Assembly: GCF_030758935.1 (NCBI RefSeq)
Contig: NZ_CP132333.1
Span: 2,542,992-2,606,991, forward strand
From: Geothrix sp. PMB-07
GTDB lineage: Bacteria; Acidobacteriota; Holophagae; Holophagales; Holophagaceae
Reading direction: 5' to 3'
Length of the DNA stretch: 64,000 bases
The notes under the pieces were generated by a model. That model was not told where the DNA came from and searched no databases. It saw nothing but the letters and a program-made list of their open reading frames with translations. Positions 1 to 8,925 of this stretch are shown one piece after another. The number at the start of each line of letters is the position of its first letter. The first letter of the stretch is position 1. The translations under genes were made by a program, and so were the position numbers.

Positions 1-486
1 GGCGATCTCTTCGCGCGAATCGCGGATTTCGATGGTCTGCTCCCACACCTTCTGCGCAAGTTCAGCCTCGCGGTCCCGGAAGGCGATCTCCAGCATGCGG
101 CGCCGCAGGGCGCCGTTCACCTGCACGAGAATCTCCCGCGGCTGGTACGGCTTCAGCACGAAGCCGAAGGCGCCATGCTGCAGGCACTCGATGGCCGTTT
201 CTGTGTCCTCCAGGGAACTCACCATGACCACGGAGGTATCGGGAATCCGCCATCGGATGGCCTTCACGAGATCGAGGCCCGAGGCCCCGGGCATCTGAAT
301 GTCGCAAAGGATCAGGTCGATGGTGTCTTCGTCCAGAATTTCGAGGGCGCCCCGCACATCCTCCGCCAACCGGATGCGGTACCCCGATTTCGCCAGGATC
401 CGCTGAAGCGACAGGCGCACGATGGCCAGATCATCCACGATGAGGATGCTGGTCTGGTCCGGCACCACCTGGTTGTCCTCGCTCAT
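1..486 (-). CDS. Response regulator, receiver domain at N terminus (3' end beyond window)
   Basis: The start ATG is at 486 and the frame stays open to base 1, so the C-terminal part is missing. The N-terminal ~125 residues form a CheY-like receiver: LIVDD near the start for the acidic pocket, the phospho-acceptor in LCDIQMPG, a VSS beta-4 end and the conserved lysine in LKPYQP. After the receiver comes a helical stretch beginning REILVQVNGALRRRM and rich in Glu and Arg, which looks like a coiled-coil linker to an output domain outside the window. It lies back to back with the histidine kinase at 662, 175 bp apart, so the two are a probable cognate pair. The output (HD-GYP, GGDEF or other) cannot be judged. 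Confidence 0.85.
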   Translation of the reverse strand, partial: MSEDNQVVPDQTSILIVDDLAIVRLSLQRILAKSGYRIRLAEDVRGALEILDEDTIDLILCDIQMPGASGLDLVKAIRWRIPDTSVVMVSSLEDTETAIECLQHGAFGFVLKPYQPREILVQVNGALRRRMLEIAFRDREAELAQKVWEQTIEIRDSREEIA

Positions 487-556
487 GCCCTTCCCTCTTC
501 CACCTCAACGACCACTTTGATGGCTTCATGAAGTCTGGCCATCGTTCCGCAAAACA

Positions 557-615
557 GGATTAATCCTCGGCGGCTCATCGTCTTGGTAATTTTTGATGTA
601 ACGTGTTTTTTTACA
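557..615. promoter_or_regulatory. Divergent control region with two small dyads
   Basis: Between the response-regulator start at 486 and the kinase start at 662 lie a perfect 10-bp palindrome, GGATTAATCC (557-566), and a TGTAA/TTACA dyad (597-601 and 611-615) around a T-rich centre. This is the only AT-rich part of the 175-bp gap. They are plausible operators or promoter parts for the divergent pair. No convincing -35/-10 pair was found, so the role is inferred from position. Confidence 0.25.
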
Positions 616-661
616 CCAGACCTGTCCCCACACCCAATGCAGTCCCCACCCCTAGGACCTG

Positions 662-2569
662 ATGCCCGCTGCGTCTTCCCGTTTCTCCCGCCGACTCTTC
701 CTCGACGTGGCCCTCCCCTCCCTTGCTGGCCTCGGGCTCCTGCTCGTGCTGGGATGGGTGGGCGCGGCCTTCCTTCGCCGCTCCCAATTAGAGAACCTGG
801 CCGCAGATCGCGTATCAGCTCTGCAGAAGAACCTGGCCACACAGGGGGAAAACCTAGACAGCCTCGGGCAAATGCTCGCCCAGTCCTGGGTTGCCCAGGG
901 CGGACATCCAACGGAGCCCGTCGCGGCCATCCAAACCGCCCTGCCGCTGCTGCGCCACCTGGACTTGGTGTCGAACCTGATCCTTTGTTCACCTGACGGC
1001 GATTTCGTCACTTTGGTCCGCACCGCGCGAGGCTGGGACCTCGTGGAAGGAGGCCGCGCCTACCCCTCCGGCGAAGGCCGCCTCACCAAACAGGTGGGCA
1101 CGGCCGTCAGCGAAGTCCAGACCATCCGCCTGCCCCCGCGCTATCCCATGGACCGGCCCTGGTTCCTGGAGGGCATGTCCCTCGACCAGGCAAGGTGGAT
1201 GAAACAGGCCTACCCCTTTGTGGAAACCGCGCAGGGGGGCCTCTCCTACCTGATGCCCGTGTTGGATCCCGATGGCCGCCGGCGGGGTCTCATCTGTATC
1301 GACAGCACCCAAGCCCGTCTCTCCGCGATCCTTGAAGCCGACCTGGGCAATCCCTTCTGCCGGGCCATGATCACCGACGCATCTCAGCGGGTGGCTGTGC
1401 CAGCGAGGTGGCCGTTGGGACCAGAAAGCGCGGATACCTTCACCAGCCCTCGCATTGAGGACATCCCTTGGGCCCAATCCCTCCTGCCTTTGCGGCCTGA
1501 AGGCCGTCCGGCCATGGCCACGGTGGCCATCGGTGGCCTCGATTTCCTCACCCTCCGCAGCAGGATGGACCTTGGCCCCGGATTTCAGGGCGACCTTTGG
1601 GTGGCCTTTCCCATCACCCATCCCCCGACTCCCCTGCGGGGCTGGGGGTTGGTGGGCACCCTCATCCTCAGCCTGCTGATGCTGGCTTGGCTGATCTACC
1701 TGCGCTGGATGAGCCACCGCTACGACCTCCCCTTGCAGGGGCTGCTCCACTCCGCAGAGGCGGCGAGAACAGGTGCTGTTGTTCCCGATCTGGACTCGAA
1801 CATCTGGGAACTCCGACAAATGGGGCACAGCCTGAAGCTGGCCGGGGAAGCCGTGCGGGAGCGGCAGGATCTGGAGGACCAGCTCATCCGGAGCCAGCGC
1901 TTCGAGATCATGTCGGCCCTTTCCGCAGGCGTGATCCATGACGCAAACAACGTGCTTTCCATCGTCATGCTCCGCATCGAGCGGGTGCTGACGCGGGGAT
2001 GGCAAACCAAGTCGGTGGAGGATCTCCAGGAAAGCATGGCGGCGGCCCGTCAATGCGCAACCATGAACCGGCAGTTGCTCAGCCTTGGGAGAACCGAGGA
2101 GGACGCAGTCCAGGTGATCGATTTAAACACCTGCGTGACTGACACGAGCCACCTGATCCGGCCCGCCATCGGTCAAACCGTATCCCTGGAGCTGGACCTT
2201 GCAGATGTGGCCCTTCCCATCGCGATCCGTCACATCGAACTCACCCAGGCCATTCTCAACCTAGCACTCAATGCCCGGGACGCCATGCCTGAAGGCGGCC
2301 TGCTTCAGATTCGCACCTTCCATGACAGCGGCGAGGTCTGCCTGGAGATCGAGGACAGCGGGGACGGCATTCCGGCGGCCATTCAGGACCGCATTTTCGA
2401 ACCCTATTTCACGACCAAGAGCAAAGAAAAAGGCACCGGACTGGGCCTGGCCGTGGTCAAGCGTGTGGTGGAGCGGCACCAGGGTCGCATTGAATTGTTC
2501 CGGCGCCCGGAACGCGGCCAGGGCTTCCGGATGGTCTTCCCATGGGCGCCTGGCGGCGAGACATCCTAG
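662..2569 (+). CDS. Membrane sensor histidine kinase
   Basis: 635 residues. A first membrane segment lies at about residues 16-35, an extracytoplasmic sensor at about 36-325 (Cache-like by layout, not proven), and a second membrane segment at about 326-348. A short linker leads to a HisKA helix with phospho-acceptor His426 in GVIHDANNVL. The ATPase domain shows the N-box (NLALNARDAMPEGG), G1 (DSGDGIP), F-box (FEPYFTTK) and G2 (GTGLGLAVVKR). There is no attached receiver, so it should phosphorylate a separate regulator, most simply the divergent one at 1-486. The stop TAG at 2567-2569 is part of a CTAG that also stops the convergent gene. The signal sensed is unknown. Confidence 0.9.
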   Translation: MPAASSRFSRRLFLDVALPSLAGLGLLLVLGWVGAAFLRRSQLENLAADRVSALQKNLATQGENLDSLGQMLAQSWVAQGGHPTEPVAAIQTALPLLRHLDLVSNLILCSPDGDFVTLVRTARGWDLVEGGRAYPSGEGRLTKQVGTAVSEVQTIRLPPRYPMDRPWFLEGMSLDQARWMKQAYPFVETAQGGLSYLMPVLDPDGRRRGLICIDSTQARLSAILEADLGNPFCRAMITDASQRVAVPARWPLGPESADTFTSPRIEDIPWAQSLLPLRPEGRPAMATVAIGGLDFLTLRSRMDLGPGFQGDLWVAFPITHPPTPLRGWGLVGTLILSLLMLAWLIYLRWMSHRYDLPLQGLLHSAEAARTGAVVPDLDSNIWELRQMGHSLKLAGEAVRERQDLEDQLIRSQRFEIMSALSAGVIHDANNVLSIVMLRIERVLTRGWQTKSVEDLQESMAAARQCATMNRQLLSLGRTEEDAVQVIDLNTCVTDTSHLIRPAIGQTVSLELDLADVALPIAIRHIELTQAILNLALNARDAMPEGGLLQIRTFHDSGEVCLEIEDSGDGIPAAIQDRIFEPYFTTKSKEKGTGLGLAVVKRVVERHQGRIELFRRPERGQGFRMVFPWAPGGETS

Positions 2570-3012
2570 CGGGCCCACTCCAGGGAATCCCGCTTGGCCG
2601 TGAAGTGCGCCCCGAGCCCCAGGGCGATGGCCTTCTCACACAGTTCCAGCGCCGCATGAAAATCGCCCAGTTCGCTGTGGGCCTGGATGCCGCGCTCAAA
2701 GCAGGTGAGGCCTTCCAGCATCCGCCGGTACTCGTGCGGGAAGGCGGCCTCCAGCTCAGGCAGGTAGCCCAGTACCTGCGCCACGGACTCCGCGCAGGCC
2801 TCCCACTGACCGCTCTGCCCCTGGGCATCGGCGCTCAGGTCGTAGGCCACGGCCTTCACCGCATTGGGCAGGCTGCCCTGAGCCTCAAAAGTGCGGCGCA
2901 GGTATTTCAATGCAGATTCGGGCCCGCTGAAGGCCGCCTCGCGGTGGCCCGCCAGCAGATCGTCCAGGACATCCTTCACCGACTTGCGGACGGGCTCGTT
3001 GCGCTTGGCCAT
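2566..3012 (-). CDS. Uncharacterised small helical protein, possibly TPR-like
   Basis: 148 residues with no signal peptide or membrane segment. The sequence is mainly alpha-helical. The C-terminal half (GDFHAALELCEKAIALGLG) resembles one tetratricopeptide unit, but a full repeat array is not visible. The N terminus is basic (MAKRNEPVRKSVKDVL). It is the last gene in the glyQ-glyS-guaA direction, separated from guaA by 144 bp that hold a repeat element, so co-transcription is uncertain. The 3' end overlaps the convergent kinase gene by four bases. I do not recognise a family. Confidence 0.6.
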   Translation of the reverse strand: MAKRNEPVRKSVKDVLDDLLAGHREAAFSGPESALKYLRRTFEAQGSLPNAVKAVAYDLSADAQGQSGQWEACAESVAQVLGYLPELEAAFPHEYRRMLEGLTCFERGIQAHSELGDFHAALELCEKAIALGLGAHFTAKRDSLEWAR

Positions 3013-3029
3013 GACGTTCCTAAGAGAAA

Positions 3030-3156
3030 AGAAGGTCCACAGATTTCACAGATGACACAGATGACACAGACAAAAAAACAACAGAGCGGCCCATCCAGAA
3101 GATACGAACCCCTGCTCTTGAATCTGTGTGGCTCTGTGAAATCTGTGGATGGATTT
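3030..3156. repeat. Intergenic inverted repeat, CACAGAT family
   Basis: A perfect 17-bp inverted repeat: TCCACAGATTTCACAGA at 3036-3052 and its reverse complement at 3133-3149, with about 80 bp between the arms. The left arm continues as tandem copies of a GATGACACA-like word. The element fills the gap between guaA and the small gene downstream and abuts the guaA stop. A related single arm lies inside glyQ at 6796-6830. Such a transcript would fold into a long-armed hairpin. The function is unknown. Confidence 0.75.
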
Positions 3157-4686
3157 CTATTCGTACTCGATGGTCGCGGGCGGCTTCGAGGTGATGTCGT
3201 AGACCACGCGGTTGATGCCCTTCACTTCGTTCACGATGCGCTGGGCGATCTTCTCCAGCAGCTCATGGGGCAGCCGCGCCCAGTCGGCGGTCATGAAATC
3301 CTCGCTGGTGACCGCCCGCAGGGCGCACATCCACTCAAAGGTGCGCTCGTCGCCCATGATGCCCACGGTCTGCACGGGCAGCAGCACGGCGAAGGCCTGG
3401 CTGGTCTTGCGGTACCAGCCGCTCTCCTTCAGTTCCTGCATGAAGATGGCATCGGCATTCTGCAGGATGGTGGCCCGCTCCCGCGTGATGGCGCCGGGCA
3501 GGCGCACGGCCAGGCCGGGGCCGGGGAACGGGTGCCGCTGGTTCATCTCCTCGGGCAGACCCAGGGCCAGCCCCGTGGCGCGCACTTCATCCTTGAACAG
3601 CTCGCGGAGGGGTTCCACCAGCTTGAGTTTCATGCGCTCCGGCAGGCCGCCCACGTTGTGGTGCGACTTCACGAGGATGGCCCCGCCGATGCCGCTGCTT
3701 TCGATCACGTCGGGATACGTGGTGCCCTGGCCCAGGAAATCGGCCTTCACCTTGCCGGCCTCGCGCTCGAAGACTTCGATGAACTTGCCGCCGATGATCT
3801 TGCGCTTCTGCTCGGGATCCGTCACGCCTGCCAAAGCCCCGAGGAACTCCTCCGAGGCGTCCACCCAGATGACGTTCAGCTCGAAGGGCGCGAAGTAGGT
3901 CTGCACCTGCTTCATCTCGTCCTTGCGCATGAGCCCGTGGTCCACGAACACGCAGGTGAGCTGCTTGCCAATGGCCTTGTGCAGCAGCAGGGCCGCCACG
4001 CTGGAATCCACGCCGCCGCTGAGGCCCAGCACCACGGTGCCACTGCCCACCTGGGCGCGGATGGCCTGCACCTTCTCGTCGATGAAGTTGCCCGCGTTCC
4101 AGTCGAGGGCCATGCCGCAGTGCTTGAGAAAGTTCAGCAGCAGGGGCGTGCCCTGGGTGCTGTGGGTGACCTCGGGGTGGAACTGGATGCCGTAGATCCG
4201 GCGCGTGGCATCCTCCATGGCCGCCACGGGCACGCTGGGGGTTTTCGCCGTCACCGTGAAGCCAGCAGGTGCGGCTTCCACATGGTCACCGTGGCTCATC
4301 CACACCTGCTGGGCGTGGGGCAGCCCCTCGAAGAGCATCGAGTCCTCGGGCGTGGCCTCGATCTCGGCCTTGCCGTATTCCCGGCTGGTGGCGCGGTGCA
4401 GCTGACCGCCCATGTTCCGGGCCATGACCTGTTGGCCGTAACAGATGCCCAGCACGGGCACCCCCAGCTCCAGGATGGCCATGTCCAGCTCAGGCGCGCC
4501 GGGCTCCAACACCGAGTTGGGGCCGCCCGACAAAATCACGCCCTTCAGGTCGGCCCCGGCGATCTCCTTCGCCGTGGCGCTGCTGTTGTAGACCAGACCG
4601 AAGGCCCCCAGCTCGCGCAGGCGCCGCGTGATGAGCCGGGTGTACTGGCTGCCGTAGTCGATGATGGCAATGCGCTCGTGGTGCAT
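3157..4686 (-). CDS. guaA: GMP synthase (glutamine-hydrolysing)
   Basis: 509 residues from ATG 4686, which has GGAG upstream. A longer in-frame start exists but would run into glyS. It converts XMP, ATP and glutamine to GMP in the cytoplasm. The N-terminal class I glutamine amidotransferase has the nucleophile in GICYGQQ and the His/Glu pair in FHPEVTH. The central ATP-pyrophosphatase has the P-loop LGLSGGVDSS. The C-terminal dimerisation domain ends PPATIEYE, the usual GuaA terminus. It starts 8 bp after the glyS stop, so it is the third gene of a glyQ-glyS-guaA operon. Length and motifs are normal. Confidence 0.97.
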   Translation of the reverse strand: MHHERIAIIDYGSQYTRLITRRLRELGAFGLVYNSSATAKEIAGADLKGVILSGGPNSVLEPGAPELDMAILELGVPVLGICYGQQVMARNMGGQLHRATSREYGKAEIEATPEDSMLFEGLPHAQQVWMSHGDHVEAAPAGFTVTAKTPSVPVAAMEDATRRIYGIQFHPEVTHSTQGTPLLLNFLKHCGMALDWNAGNFIDEKVQAIRAQVGSGTVVLGLSGGVDSSVAALLLHKAIGKQLTCVFVDHGLMRKDEMKQVQTYFAPFELNVIWVDASEEFLGALAGVTDPEQKRKIIGGKFIEVFEREAGKVKADFLGQGTTYPDVIESSGIGGAILVKSHHNVGGLPERMKLKLVEPLRELFKDEVRATGLALGLPEEMNQRHPFPGPGLAVRLPGAITRERATILQNADAIFMQELKESGWYRKTSQAFAVLLPVQTVGIMGDERTFEWMCALRAVTSEDFMTADWARLPHELLEKIAQRIVNEVKGINRVVYDITSKPPATIEYE

Positions 4687-4694
4687 GGGTGCTC

Positions 4695-6770
4695 CTACTG
4701 CCAGAGACTGAAATCGGCCAGGCGCAGGAAGGCCTGGCGCAGGCGGTGGAGCAGGCTGAGGCGCGCGGCGCGCAGGGCCGGATCCTCGCACTTCACCATG
4801 ACGGTGTTGAAGAAGGCCTCAAGGGGGCCAGCAAGATTCGCCAAGGCTGAGAGCAGTGAAGCTTGATCCGGTGCAGACTCCAGCTCCATCAGGAACTCTG
4901 CAAGCAACTTCTCTTCGGGCAGCTCCAGCAAGTTGCCATTGAAGGCGGCCTCGGGGGTCTCGTCCTTCAGGATGTTGCCGATGCGCTTGGCGCTCTGGGC
5001 CAGCGAGGCGAAGCGGGCATCCTCGGCGAAGGCCGAAAGGGCCTCGCAGCGGGCCTTGAGGTCCGCCAGGTCGGCCCAGCCGGTGGCCAGGGCCGAGCGG
5101 CGCACGGAACCGGCATAGCCAGCCAACTCCAGCTGGTAGGCCACGCGGTCCTTGAAAAAGGCCAGGAGAGCTTCCGTGGTTTCGGCCGCGGGCTTGGTGG
5201 CCTTGCTGCCCACGGCGCCCAACGCGGCGCTGATGAGGTCGGCGGGCGTCAGCGCCCAGCCTTGCTCCCACAGGATGCGCACGATGCCCTGACCGGCGCG
5301 GCGCAGGGCGAGGGGATCCTTCGAGCCCGTGGGGATGAGGCCCACGGCGAAGCAGCCCACCACCGTGTCGAGCTTGTCGCAAAGGGACAACAGGCCGCCC
5401 AGAGGTGTGCCGGGGATAGCATCGTCGGCGCCGATGGGCCGGTAGTGCTCCTTCACGGCCTTCCATACTTCCTCGTGGGCCCCCTCGTGCTTGAGGTACT
5501 CGCCGCCCATGACGCCCTGCAGCTCGGGGAACTCGCCCACCATGAGGGTGCGCAGATCGCACTTGGCCTGGCGCGCCGCTTGCACGGCGCGCCCGATGTG
5601 CGCTTCGTCGGTGGAAAATCGCTCAGCGAGGCCTTTCACCAACGTCTCAACCCGCTCTGACTTATCAAAGTAACTTCCTAGTTCCCTCTGAAAGGTCAGC
5701 GCCTTGAGCTTTTCCATTCGGGCCGAAAGCGCCAGCTTTCGGTCCTCTGCGAAGAAGAAGCGGGCATCGTACAGCCGCGCCTTCAGCACCCACTCGTTGC
5801 CGGCCTTCACGAAGCCCGCGGGATCATCCACGCGGTTGGCCGCCGTGAGGAAGAAGGGCAGCAGGTCGGTGCCATCCGGCTTCTCGATGCAGAAGCTCTT
5901 CTGGTGCTCGCGCAGGGAGGTGACCAGCACCTCCTTGGGCAGTTCCAGGAAGGCCGCCGGGAAATCGCCCCGCACGATCTTGGGGAACTCCACGATCTCG
6001 GCCAGGGTATCCAGCAGCTCCGCATCGGCCACCACGCGGCCGCCCACTTCGGCGGCCAGTTGGTCCAGCTGCTGGGCGATGCGCGTGCGGCGGGCCTCCA
6101 GGCTCACCACGACACCGGCGGCCTCCAGCGCGGCCTCATAGGCGGCGGGGTTGGCGATGGTGATCGGGGCGGCGTGCTGCCGGTGGTAAAGGCGGTGGCC
6201 CCAGGTGGTGTTGGTGGCGGTGACGCCATCCACCGTGATGGGCACCACCTGCTCCCCGAAGAGGCAGAGAATGTTGCGGATGGGGCGCACGAACTCGAAC
6301 TCTGATCGACCCCAGCGCATGGCCTTGGGCACGTGCAGCCCCGCGATGAGCCCAGGCAGGGCCTCCTGCAGCAGCTCGGCCGTGGGCCGCCCTTGCTTGG
6401 TGAGCGTCACCACCGCGCAGGGTTCCTTCTTGCCCGCGGGCTGCTCGAAGCGCACGGCGGAAAAGGGCACGCCCCACTTCTCGGCGAACTTCTCACCCTG
6501 GATGGTGGGCTTGCCCGACTCATCCACGCACATGCGCTGAGGTGGACCCACCTGGGTTTCGGTCTGGTCGGGCTGGGAGACGGGGAGGCCCGCCCCACGC
6601 CAGGCCAGCTTGCGGGGCGAGTAGAACACCTCAAGGGCCGAGGTGGCCAGGCCCTGGCCGTTGGCCCAGGCGGTGAAGGCGGTGGTGAAGTCGCGGGTGA
6701 GCGGCTCCAGGAATCGCGCCGGAATCTCTTCGCAGTGCAATTCCAAAAGGAAGGTCTGAGTGGCGCTCAC
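4695..6770 (-). CDS. glyS: Glycyl-tRNA synthetase beta subunit
   Basis: 691 residues from the GTG at 6770, chosen because GGAGGT sits just upstream and GTGA overlaps the glyQ stop. A longer open frame starting at 6863 would run through glyQ. The protein begins [19 protein letters not shown], the typical GlyS N terminus, and contains [15 protein letters not shown] and the [18 protein letters not shown] region. The C-terminal helical part corresponds to the DALR-type anticodon-binding region. With GlyQ it forms the tetrameric enzyme that charges tRNA-Gly. Confidence 0.97.
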   Translation of the reverse strand: MSATQTFLLELHCEEIPARFLEPLTRDFTTAFTAWANGQGLATSALEVFYSPRKLAWRGAGLPVSQPDQTETQVGPPQRMCVDESGKPTIQGEKFAEKWGVPFSAVRFEQPAGKKEPCAVVTLTKQGRPTAELLQEALPGLIAGLHVPKAMRWGRSEFEFVRPIRNILCLFGEQVVPITVDGVTATNTTWGHRLYHRQHAAPITIANPAAYEAALEAAGVVVSLEARRTRIAQQLDQLAAEVGGRVVADAELLDTLAEIVEFPKIVRGDFPAAFLELPKEVLVTSLREHQKSFCIEKPDGTDLLPFFLTAANRVDDPAGFVKAGNEWVLKARLYDARFFFAEDRKLALSARMEKLKALTFQRELGSYFDKSERVETLVKGLAERFSTDEAHIGRAVQAARQAKCDLRTLMVGEFPELQGVMGGEYLKHEGAHEEVWKAVKEHYRPIGADDAIPGTPLGGLLSLCDKLDTVVGCFAVGLIPTGSKDPLALRRAGQGIVRILWEQGWALTPADLISAALGAVGSKATKPAAETTEALLAFFKDRVAYQLELAGYAGSVRRSALATGWADLADLKARCEALSAFAEDARFASLAQSAKRIGNILKDETPEAAFNGNLLELPEEKLLAEFLMELESAPDQASLLSALANLAGPLEAFFNTVMVKCEDPALRAARLSLLHRLRQAFLRLADFSLWQ

Positions 6771-7699
6771 TTCACACCTCCCTGCAGCTTGCTTTTTGAA
6801 TCTGTGCCATCTGTGGAGTCTGTGGATGATCCTTCCTCGTGTTCCAGGTACGCCTTCGCGCAAGCGCAGGCCAGGTCGCGCACGCGCTTGATGATGCCGG
6901 GGCGCTCGGTGGTGCTCACGGCGCCGCGGGCATCCAGCACGTTGAAGGTGTGGCTCATCTTGAGGGCCTGCTCGTAGGCGCTGAGGAAGTGACCGTGGTC
7001 CTTGAGCAGGCGCCAGCCTTCCTTCTCGAAGGCCTCGAAGAGGGTGCGGTGGAGGTCCAGGTCCGCGTGCTCGAAGCTGTAGGCGCTCAGCTCGAACTCC
7101 TCGCGCTGGCGCATCTGGCCGTAGGTGACGGGGAAGACGCCGTCGTCCGTTTTCACCTCGCCATGCACCAGGTCGAAGATGTTGTCGTAGCCGCCCAGGA
7201 ACATGCAGATGCGCTCAATGCCGTAGGTCAGCTCGGCGCTCACAGGGCGGCAGTCCAGGCCACCCACCTGCTGGAAGTAGGTGAACTGGCTGATCTCCAT
7301 GCCATCCAGCACCACCTGCCAGCCCACGCCCCAGGCGCCCAGCGACGGGGATTCCCAGTTGTCCTCCTCGAAGCGCAGGTCGTGCTTGGAGAGGTCGATG
7401 CCCAGGGCTTCGAGGCTCTCGATGTACATGTCCTGCACCTTGGCGGGGCTGGGCTTGAGGATCACCTGGAACTGCAGGTGCTTGTAGACGCGGAAGGGGT
7501 TCTCGCCGTAGCGGCCGTCCGCCGGGCGGCGGGAAGGCTCCACGTAGGCCACGTTCCAGGGCTTGGCGCCCAGGGCGCCGAAGAAGGTGAGCGGATTCAT
7601 GGTGCCCGCGCCCTTTTCCAGATCGTAGGGCTGGCCAACGAGGCAGCCCCGGTCGGCCCAGAACCGCTGCAGGCGGAGGATGAGTTCCTGGATATGCAT
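6767..7699 (-). CDS. glyQ: Glycyl-tRNA synthetase alpha subunit
   Basis: 310 residues from ATG 7699 ([19 protein letters not shown], the family start). This is the catalytic subunit that makes glycyl-adenylate. Typical motifs include [30 protein letters not shown] and a class II core ending [14 protein letters not shown]. The last ~20 residues after LEHEEG are an unusual Ser/Thr/Asp-rich tail ([13 protein letters not shown]). The tail is encoded by a copy of the CACAGAT repeat found downstream of guaA, then QGGVK and a TGA overlapping glyS. The body is normal and only the tail is odd. Confidence 0.97.
   Translation of the reverse strand: MHIQELILRLQRFWADRGCLVGQPYDLEKGAGTMNPLTFFGALGAKPWNVAYVEPSRRPADGRYGENPFRVYKHLQFQVILKPSPAKVQDMYIESLEALGIDLSKHDLRFEEDNWESPSLGAWGVGWQVVLDGMEISQFTYFQQVGGLDCRPVSAELTYGIERICMFLGGYDNIFDLVHGEVKTDDGVFPVTYGQMRQREEFELSAYSFEHADLDLHRTLFEAFEKEGWRLLKDHGHFLSAYEQALKMSHTFNVLDARGAVSTTERPGIIKRVRDLACACAKAYLEHEEGSSTDSTDGTDSKSKLQGGVK
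6796..6830 (-). repeat. CACAGAT-family repeat arm inside the glyQ coding sequence
   Basis: This stretch carries the words GAATCTGTG, ATCTGTGGA and TCTGTGGATG, matching the right arm of the element at 3030-3156. It is read in frame as the acidic tail of GlyQ. No partner arm is visible nearby, so it appears to be a solitary half-element. Confidence 0.65.
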
Positions 7700-7719
7700 G
7701 GGGGCTCGCCAAAACGAGT

Positions 7720-7748
7720 ATTCTAGCGGGTTTTCAGGGCTTTGATAA
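7720..7748 (-). promoter_or_regulatory. Candidate sigma70 promoter for glyQ-glyS-guaA
   Basis: On the minus strand, TTATCA (7748-7743) is followed after 17 bp by TAGAAT (7725-7720), about 20 bp before the glyQ start codon. The -10 matches consensus at 5 of 6 bases and the -35 at 4 of 6. The spacing is ideal. The implied leader is very short. It also lies just upstream of the divergent acetyltransferase gene. Confidence 0.4.
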
Positions 7749-7757
7749 GCTGAGGAC

Positions 7758-8291
7758 ATGCAGATACGGCCTGCCCTTCCCACGGATGCCCAGGAGCTGG
7801 CGCTGCTGGGTGAGCGCCTCTGGCGCGAGACATACACCGGGCTCATCCCCGCCTCCAACCTGGAACTTCACCTGGCCGCCACCTTCGGCCCGGCCCAGCA
7901 GGCCGTGGAATTGGCGGAGCCGATCAACCTCACCTTGGCCCTTGAGGTCGATGGAAGGCTCCTGGGCTATGCCCTGCTCCGGGCTCACGGACCTGAACCC
8001 GATCATCCGGGCTGCTCCTTCTCCCGGCCCCTGGAGGTGGCCCGTTTCTACGTCGACAAGTCCCTGCATGGCAGTGGGGCTGCCGCGCAGCTCATGGCCG
8101 CAGTGTTCGCCCATGCCGCCACCGCAGGCCACGACGGCGTGTGGCTGCAGGTCTGGGAGCAGAACCCCCGGGCCATCCGCTTCTATGCCAAGGCGGGCTT
8201 CCTCGATGCCGGGGATGCCACCTACCGCATTGGCAAGCAGGTGGACCGGGATCGCCTGCTGGTGCACGCCCTGATGGTGCGGGAGCTCTGA
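7758..8291 (+). CDS. GNAT-family N-acetyltransferase
   Basis: 177 residues covering one complete GNAT domain. The N terminus ([18 protein letters not shown]) is the usual beta1-alpha1. The central strand [20 protein letters not shown] carries an acetyl-CoA pyrophosphate loop of the Q/RxxGxG/A type, here in the form HGSGAA. It continues with [21 protein letters not shown], the standard late motif where Asn and Tyr contact acetyl-CoA. The substrate cannot be told from sequence. It is a single gene, divergent from glyQ with 58 bp between starts and convergent with the RDD gene. Confidence 0.9.
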   Translation: MQIRPALPTDAQELALLGERLWRETYTGLIPASNLELHLAATFGPAQQAVELAEPINLTLALEVDGRLLGYALLRAHGPEPDHPGCSFSRPLEVARFYVDKSLHGSGAAAQLMAAVFAHAATAGHDGVWLQVWEQNPRAIRFYAKAGFLDAGDATYRIGKQVDRDRLLVHALMVREL

Positions 8292-8301
8292 CCAGCGGAG
8301 A

Positions 8302-8787
8302 TCAGGCCTTGATCACGTGCGTGTCGGCGAAGAGGTCGTGCAGGCAGCGGCGGGTGGGCTGGAAGATGAACACCACGTCCAGCAGGTGGATGAGCCCCCC
8401 GCTGCCCTGCACTTTCAGCACCAGCTGCACCACGGCGGCCACCACCGCAAAGGGGAGCCAGCGGAGGAAGAAGACCCGCCAAATGCTGGGGGTGCTGCCA
8501 TCGCTGGTGATCATGCGGATGCCCAGCACCTTCTTGCCGATGGTTTGGCCGTGGCCCGCCAGCAGCACGATCTGGGTGATCAGCACGCCCAGGGCAACGA
8601 CGGCGGCCACCACCAGCACGCCCAACAGGGCGCCCAGTTTCCCACCCAGCAAGGCAACGGGCAGCAGGACGGCCACGGCCCCCACGGGCGCGAAGGACAC
8701 CAGCCCATCGATGAGGGCAGCGCCAAGGCGGCTCAGGCGGGTCGCCGCCTCGACGTCATAGGTCTGTTGATCGGAATGGGGGTCCAT
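8302..8787 (-). CDS. RDD-family membrane protein
   Basis: 161 residues from ATG 8787 (MDPHSDQQTYDVE). The RDD signature shows as RLSRLGAALIDGLV near residue 20, in a slightly altered form. Two or three membrane segments follow (about 28-50, 55-80 and 112-130). The conserved GQTIGKKVLGIRMITSDGSTPS loop lies between them. RDD proteins are small inner-membrane proteins, and some have been linked to ion transport. No function is assigned here. It is convergent with the acetyltransferase and divergent from arcC. Confidence 0.85.
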   Translation of the reverse strand: MDPHSDQQTYDVEAATRLSRLGAALIDGLVSFAPVGAVAVLLPVALLGGKLGALLGVLVVAAVVALGVLITQIVLLAGHGQTIGKKVLGIRMITSDGSTPSIWRVFFLRWLPFAVVAAVVQLVLKVQGSGGLIHLLDVVFIFQPTRRCLHDLFADTHVIKA

Positions 8788-8876
8788 GGCCAACGCTCCA
8801 CCTTGACAGGGTGCAAAGGTTCGGGCGCCGGAACAAGGGTTCTGTGGCCTCCCGGGGACTCTGTGACTTCGATCCT

Positions 8877-8904
8877 TTGATCCGTCCGGGCGACCCTGTA
8901 TGCT
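8877..8904 (+). promoter_or_regulatory. Candidate promoter for carbamate kinase
   Basis: TTGATC (8877-8882), a 16-bp spacer and TATGCT (8899-8904) lie 21 bp before the arcC start codon. Each hexamer matches consensus at 4 of 6 bases. Support is modest and comes mainly from the spacing and position in the divergent gap. Confidence 0.3.
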
Positions 8905-8925
8905 CCTCGTTTTGCGGGGTACGGC

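Noticed and set aside
2542-4866. 774-residue plus-strand open frame opposite guaA and the small gene
   Set aside because: It is the antisense of confident genes and has the His/Gly/Leu-rich composition of GC-rich shadow frames.
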